Below, piece after piece: positions 17,167 to 22,696 of a stretch of DNA of 22,696 nucleotides. The position numbers were made by a program, and so were the translations under genes. The DNA comes from Paulinella micropora. Its lineage: Eukaryota > Cercozoa > Imbricatea > Euglyphida. The notes under the pieces are model-generated. The model did not search any database. It had not been told where the DNA came from and saw nothing but the letters and a program-made list of their open reading frames with translations. Position 1 is the first letter of the stretch. Every line of letters starts with the position of its first letter. The stretch is from contig BJOX01000103.1 in NCBI GenBank assembly GCA_009731375.1, positions 1 through 22,696 of the forward strand, written 5' to 3'.

Positions 17167-17624
17167 GAAATCATGCAAAAATTTTTTCCTTATGTATAGG
17201 AGTTGTACATATTGACAAGGGAATGATTACTTTTAAAGAGCAGACCTTTCTTTGGTAGTTTTTGCCTAAGAAGCCTATTCAATATAGCTTCAAGTGAACC
17301 AGTGCAGTAAGTAAATTTAGCCAGACAGTGAACCAAAGCGTCACACACGAAAAAAAAAATGCTTTTTGTTTTCACGTTGTACATCCTAAATTGGACCCGT
17401 AAGCATAGGTGAGCTTACTGCAGTGATTGTCGTAATTTTCTAACCAAACAGGCAAATGTTTTGTTTGTTCTAAATTTTATTGTTTGGTTAGGTCTGAAAA
17501 ATCTAAGAGTCAGCCACTATCACACCTATTGTGAAGGTTTTGTTAGTTATTGAATAACGGTTTTTTGTGATGGTTAGCTTCAACCGGACTCAATTTAATA
17601 ATATTCATTATTACAAGTATCAAA

Positions 17625-17699
17625 ATCCACAAATGTGGGTTCAAAACAGGAAAAAAATCACAGATCCACAAATGTGGATCTTGATCCACATATGTGGAA
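17625..17699. repeat. Three palindromic boxes near right end of the piggyBac-like element
   Basis: ATCCACAAATGTGGGT, ATCCACAAATGTGGAT and ATCCACATATGTGGAA mirror the pair at 16350-16384 in inverted arrangement. Confidence 0.65.
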
Positions 17700-17789
17700 G
17701 CCGGAGTAAGGTTAATAGGTTTTTCAATCAATACAGACAAAAGCCCGCCAAACAACGAAACAGTTGATGCAGGTCACTAAGTCATAAAA

Positions 17790-18897
17790 TAAAAGGTATC
17801 CATGTAAACTTCCACCATGTGGCGAAGTCCCATTCAAACTACTTCCGGTTTAGTTCGGCCATCTCCACCCATACCTGCCATGATTTCTTCACTCTAGAGT
17901 CAGACTGTTTTGGATCCACTAAAGCGTCCTTCACTACTATGATCCGACTGTTGAAGCCGGTTATCGGTTGGGGCTTGGCCGTAGTCTGCCAACCAGTCTC
18001 TCCTGGCGTACTGCTGCTTACTAGTAAAGAGGAAGTCATTCAGCTCCTTCATCTTATCCTGGACGTCGGCTGAGTCGGCTTTCTTATCCCATAGAGCCTT
18101 TGGGTTTTGACCAAAGGTCAGACTGTGACGTTCAGGATCGGCTTAGTCACGCACCAGGCTCTTGGCCTCACCACCGAGCATATCACAAATGATATTGAAC
18201 ACTCTTTCCTTTTGCTTGCTCATCCGAGTCTCTGCAAGTATACTAGCCTCATAGGCCATCACCTGTCGTGTCAGCGCGCGAGCATGATCAGTACCACCTA
18301 GCGGGGTTAGTGATCTTAGAGGGGTAGTCTGTCATCGGGAGGAGTCTGAGTCTGAGCCCCCAGCTGACAGCCTAGGTTTGTCAGTGCTAGCATATCCACT
18401 AGAGTAGAGGTCGGGAGTGTCACGGTCTTCATCTCCTTCTTCCTTTCCTTCTTCAGTCTCAGTGGCTTCCTCCTGCTTCGGATTGCTGAACACCGGTTTA
18501 TAAAGCTTGGTTGGGGTTTTCTGTCCTCCATCTACCCCGGCCTAACGCCTCATCTAAGTTTTGAGCAGACGGTTTTGTGTTGGGCATCGGCCACAGACGA
18601 GTAGGACCCTTGGTTTTGTCCTCAAAGTATTTAGTTACCACGTCATCGTCTAAGTCTGCCCAATCATTCAGCTCGGCCACTTCTTCACAAGCTAGGATGA
18701 AGGAAGGCACTTCCCTACCCTTTAGCTGTATTCCTAGTACGTTCTCCCAGTGAACGTATTGCTTATGGGCGGCTGTACCTTGCAATACTTCCTTAGGAGC
18801 CTTAGCATGGCAGCTTTGGACTACCTGTCTATGAAGCAGAACCCATGCTTCTTTACCAGTGAATGTGACATTGTTGTCTGTCTTACTAGTAGCAGTT
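17790..18897 (-). pseudogene. Broken gag-like gene of unknown retroelement
   Basis: On the minus strand a frame after a TAG near 18900 reads FTGKEAWVLLHRQVVQSCHA, then REVPSFILACEEVAELNDW to a stop at 18498. A frameshift leads to an acidic/Ser-rich stretch (PKQEEATETEEGKEEGDED). A TGA follows, then QVMAYEASILAETRMSKQ, FNIICDMLGGEAKSLVRD, another stop, NPKALWDKKADSADVQDKMK and LNDFLFTSKQQYARRDW. A last frameshift precedes VWVEMAELNRK and TWWKFTWIPF. Continuous protein-like text across three frames with several stops marks a dead gene. Charged helical composition and no enzyme motif suggest a capsid/gag. It does not resemble the copia gag at 10975-12988. Its downstream end lies close to the piggyBac-like element, which may have inserted in it. 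Confidence 0.5.
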
Positions 18898-18899
18898 TC

Positions 18900-19700
18900 T
18901 AACTACCGTCGGTCTCGACCAGACACACACTCACCTCACATACTCTCTCACACAGCACACAGCTATGCTCTCTACTTGTAAAATAGAGATAGAGTCACAC
19001 CTTGCTGACTCTGTTCTGATGGCACAGACACAGGCAAGCAACCACACACCCGCACACACAGAGAGGACACTACAAAGGACACCAGCAGACTCACACACAC
19101 ACTACACAGTATAGTGCTTTACTCTGCTACACCTCCCTTGATAGTATGCTCTCTCGAAGTCTTCACCTACGTGTGCTACCACTGACTATTTCACTCAGAC
19201 TCCACAGAGACTACCTCGGCTACCACTTACGACAGCCTTCCGTCCAGTGGCACTATGATTCCTATCTGCAAAGTCAGTTCTCCAACCCACTAAGGTTTGT
19301 AATTGTTTTCGTACAACCACCTAAACAGTCACTTTACGCTCCTAACCAAGTGTCCCGAGAATGGCCGGGACGGTTTCAACAGAGCACACAGTCTCACCAC
19401 ATCTCCCTCTCACTCCTAACCAAGTCACAGCAAAGGCACAAGAAGTGTGTGAGATGTTGTAACTCAATGCAAACTGTTGTGTCAGTGGGTCCTTCTTCAC
19501 AACTTGAAGGAAAACCACGTTCAACACAATCACGGTACACAGAACAAAACGGACACCTTTCGGTTGCACCCCACACTGCCCACAGCAACCTTAAGTCTTT
19601 AATGAGCACAGCCTCTGGCTACTATCAGTCTTGTCCTTCTGGTTCCCCACTTGCTCTCCTGCTACACACAAACAGAGCAGAGCGTGGGTAGTGTCTACAG
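18900..19700. other. CA-rich region without recognisable gene
   Basis: It is rich in CACA/ACAC and CTCTC on the plus strand. It could be the leader or LTR of the broken gag-like gene, since it lies directly upstream of it. A 181-codon plus-strand ORF (19146-19691) has no recognisable domain and biased composition (Ser, Gln, Leu, His). I treat it as chance. A 14-bp motif CTCCTAACCAAGT occurs at about 19339 and 19412. Confidence 0.35.
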
Positions 19701-21375
19701 TGATCAGCTGTAGCCACGGCAATTCGAAACTTGATGCGCGCTTTCCCGGCTGTAAGGGTCACTTAAGGTAGACCGTGCACTAACATCGGGCCCCTTGAAC
19801 TAAGCTCTTCGTCTGTGATCCGTTAGCACAGAAACGCTCCAAAGGGCCCATATTGTAACCCAATGCCACAAAAACCCTCGCAATTTCTCTCCGTCTTCAA
19901 CCGGCACTCGGGCGTTCCCCTCCGCCGCCGAGGGCTACCGGCTTGCGCTTTCCAACCTTGAAATCTTGAATTTCTAGTAACAAATACTGAAACAATTCCC
20001 GCCAGTCAGCAGGCTAACTGCCGCGCGTCACATAAACTTGAAAGATGTATCTTCCAGAAATTGACCTACGTAACGCACGGATATAGGTAAAACTTGAAGT
20101 GTAATGGTAAAAAGCTGCGTGCCATCAGTAACAGGATAAATACTACACTGATTGACTGTATTCAACAACAACTATTAATAATAATAGTAGTCTAACTGAT
20201 AATTGACGGGGGCCAATGAGTGACATAACTGAGGAGAAAGGGCCCGGTCTAATTAATGCCGATCCAATGCGGCCCGACACTATCCACAAGTTTGATGACT
20301 GTTAACTTGAAGCAAAAGCTTTGACAACTGGAGACTCACAATCTACGATTCACACTCGCTAGACTCGATCATCATCGTAGTAAGTTGCATTCAAGTCTGC
20401 AACGAGTACGAAATATGATACGTAACTAAAGTCACGAAATGACCGCGGCTCGCTATTTACTGGTATTTCACCTGCTCTTTCAGAGTCAGGACTAAATGCA
20501 GCCATAGTTTTCTTAATAAGAGTTCGTTGTATCTGCCTACTTGAACAGTTGTATACAAACTCACAGAAGAAAGACAACTGAAGCCAGGAAGGCAATCAGT
20601 GTCCCTGAGACGTAAAGTGAGGCACTGAATGCCACTGAGGCAGCCATAACTGTTCGATTGCGTGTACACAGTCTCAGCTACCGGCAATGCTGCACTTCAG
20701 TGAATCGGACTGACTAGGGCTACGGTATTGTACTATTAACAAAACTGACAAATATTTAATACCATCACTTCCCAAGGTGCTTTACTTATTACAATTGCTA
20801 ACAGAGTTGGTTACATCTTGCTTAGTACGCAGAGGTGTCGCCCAGACACGTGTTCCGTGCAAGTCAGGGAATTACATCGATATTATATTAACTTTGATAC
20901 AGACTAATACAGACCTAGACAGGATGTACAGAAATATGGTGCAATGATTAAGATCAGTCATAGAAGCAAGCGAGGGCAAACTATATAAGTTTGTGAGCAT
21001 AGTATAAGAAAAGGATGTGACGGAATCAAAGGGATTTGTCTCTCTGTCTCTGTCTCTCTCTCTTTTCAAGCCCAACCGTGGAGGAGCGGGTGAGATTCAC
21101 AAGAACTTCCTACCTTCTTAATTACAACCAACCATGATTTCAAGCGCTTCGTTCTCTCGTTCCAGCAGATCCTTGTGGGGCCGGCTGAAACCTGTGCCCT
21201 CTCTCGTTAGAAATCCGCTCTTTATGTGAGCCTTCAAACGAGTTGCTGCATAAGCCCAGAGCAAACAATGTTAGCTCTTAGAACGCAAGTCAAGAAGTCG
21301 ATGGTTCTTTGTACTTAAGAACAAGGAACTTCCCATCATTCTTGTTCATTTGTACTTCTTCATAACTGGGAGCAT
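19701..21375. other. Unannotated single-copy-looking stretch
   Basis: Balanced composition, no ORF with protein-like content on either strand and no tRNA or rRNA seen. ACTTGAA motifs recur (about 20036, 20093, 20305), as they do in the repeats at 4842-5260. A short TCTCTCTG run sits near 21040-21063. Confidence 0.35.
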
Positions 21376-21376
21376 T

Positions 21377-21464
21377 TTAGGGTCAGGGTTAGTTAGAGTT
21401 AGGGTGGAGGTTAGGGTTCGGATTAGGATTAGGCTAGGGTTAGGGTTCGGGTTACTAGGGTTAG
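21377..21464 (+). repeat. Degenerate TTAGGG telomere-type repeats
   Basis: About 88 bp made of TTAGGG and near variants (TTAGAG, TTCGGA, TTAGGA, TAGGC, TTCGGG). The G-rich strand is the plus strand and runs towards the right end of the window, the direction expected if the chromosome end lies to the right. Degeneracy indicates an old interstitial or subtelomeric tract. Confidence 0.75.
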
Positions 21465-21599
21465 TTTTTCCAGGAAGCGCATATTCTTCTAAAGGAAGTA
21501 GTCCGGAGCGGGCTTTTTGGCAGGAATACCACGCGCGTCCTGCACACACACATCACACATAGAAAGAAAACAAACTATTAGACTAAAACTACTGCGTCT

Positions 21600-21601
21600 A
21601 T

Positions 21602-21687
<86 letters not shown>

Positions 21688-21772
21688 TTATTACTACTAC
21701 TACTACTACTGCTACTGCTACTAGTACTAGTACTAGTACTAGTACTAGTACTAGTACTAGTACTACTACTAG

Positions 21773-21808
<36 letters not shown>

Positions 21809-21821
21809 CACTACTACTACT

Positions 21822-21852
<31 letters not shown>

Positions 21853-21870
21853 CACTACTACTACTTCATC
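21600..21870. repeat. CTA trinucleotide array with embedded CTAGTA hexamers
   Basis: Long ACT/CTA runs flank a block of CTAGTA units at 21721-21764. The hexamer block contains repeated ACTAGT palindromes. Poly-Leu and poly-Val ORFs here reflect the repeat. Confidence 0.9.
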
Positions 21871-21990
21871 TACATTTCCATCTCCATCTCCATCTCCGCT
21901 TTGTACTGACCTGGGGTGCGGCTTCGAATGTTTTGAAAGTGTACTTCCGATGCTCGTTCAGCTCCAGAATGGACGCAACGTTACCACACC

Positions 21991-22320
21991 TATGTATTGT
22001 ATTGTATTGTATTGTATTGCATTGTATTGTATTGTATTGTATTGTATTGTAATGTATTGTAATTTAATGTATTGTATTGTATTGTATTGTATTGTGTTGT
22101 GTTGTATTGTACTGTATTGTATTGTATTGTATTGTAATGTATTGTAATTTAATGTATTGTGTTGTATTGTATTGTATTGTATTCTATTGTGTTGTATTGT
22201 ATTGTATTGTATTGTATTACATTATTGTATTGTTTTGTATCGTAGTGTAGTGCATTGTATTGTACTGTACTGAACTGAACTGTACTGTACTGTATTATAT
22301 TATATTGTTTGGTATTGTCT
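21991..22320. repeat. ATTGT pentanucleotide array with higher-order structure
   Basis: About 65 imperfect ATTGT units. The variant string AATGTATTGTAATTTAATGT appears at 22051 and again at 22136, an 85-bp (17-unit) period. Towards the right the units become more diverged (ACTGT, ACTGA). Confidence 0.9.
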
Positions 22321-22339
22321 GGCATGGTTTGGTATCCAA

Positions 22340-22340
22340 C

Positions 22341-22387
<47 letters not shown>

Positions 22388-22448
22388 CCACCACCACCGC
22401 CACCACCACCACCATCGTCATCATCGTCATCGTCATCGTCATCATCAG
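22340..22448. repeat. ATC/ACC/GTC trinucleotide array
   Basis: A pure ATC run at 22340-22386 is followed by CAC/CGC and then CGTCAT units. Confidence 0.9.
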
Positions 22449-22470
22449 CAGCACACAAACAGTATACTTA

Positions 22471-22696
<226 letters not shown>

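Larger units (their letters stand above)
16334..17711 (+). mobile_element. Decayed piggyBac-like element with TTAA flanks
   Basis: TTAA flanks it at 16330-16333 and 17712-17715. The ends are inverted: left GACTTACTCCTGC, right (reversed) CCTTACTCCGGC. Inside each end are palindromic boxes ATCCACA(A/T)(A/T)TGTGGAT: two at the left (16350-16365, 16369-16384) and three at the right (17625-17640, 17664-17679, 17684-17699). A transposase fragment in the middle reads as piggyBac type. TTAA target duplication is the hallmark of that superfamily. At about 1.4 kb it is shorter than an autonomous copy. Confidence 0.7.

Noticed and set aside
17190-17767. Short ORFs inside the right half of the piggyBac-like element
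   Set aside because: Two overlap in opposite directions and contain the palindromic boxes. No transposase motifs in either.
19146-19691. 181-codon plus-strand ORF
   Set aside because: No recognisable domain, biased Ser/Gln/His/Leu composition in CA-rich DNA, no neighbour or splice support.
19701-21375. tRNA or rRNA genes
   Set aside because: No cloverleaf-compatible A and B box pair and no conserved rRNA blocks seen.

Overview
The window is eukaryotic nuclear DNA, probably from a protist or alga. The lineage cannot be fixed from sequence alone. The evidence is short GT-AG introns, a degenerate TTAGGG telomere-type tract, very abundant microsatellites and a dense set of eukaryotic mobile elements. 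There is no operon structure, rRNA or tRNA that I can support.

Left part (1-2900): the left edge cuts a retroviral-type integrase of Polinton/Maverick or Polinton-like-virus character. Beside it, on the minus strand, is a small gene with two tiny phase-0 introns (joined at 1434-1387, 1329-1297 and 1245-871), a TATA box, and a coiled-coil gene carrying an exact 93-bp internal duplication and a frameshift. AT content and spacing make these plausible cargo of one element. At 2574-2877 the last two exons of another minus-strand gene can be read.

Microsatellite block (about 2470-4600): CTA, GTAT, TTG/CAA and GAT/CAC arrays, including one compound motif present twice. The stretch 4640-6107 is AT-rich non-coding DNA made of diverged repeat families. 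One of these, repeat A, ends in TATCCTGTC each time and recurs at 15591-15937.

Copia region (6104-13084, minus strand): a decayed Ty1/copia retrotransposon with a 3' LTR, polypurine tract, RNase H, reverse transcriptase, a threonine/aspartate-rich linker, integrase, protease and a gag with a CCCH finger and an RGG-rich tail. It has several frameshifts and at least three in-frame stops. No 5' LTR was seen. Its 5' end stops at a 2.5-kb inverted-repeat element (13085-15590). That element contains one Gly/Glu-rich ORF, and its left arm is interrupted by a 274-bp MITE with TA duplications. The right arm preserves the matching empty site.

Right part (15591-22696): repeat A', a decayed piggyBac-like element with TTAA flanks (16334-17711), a broken gag-like gene on the minus strand (17790-18897), about 2.4 kb with no recognisable gene, degenerate TTAGGG repeats, then CTA, CTAGTA, ATTGT, ATC and GA arrays running to the window edge. 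The strand of the TTAGGG-like repeats is consistent with a chromosome end lying to the right, so this side may be subtelomeric. The window reads as a graveyard of nested mobile elements in which relative insertion order can be inferred at several junctions.
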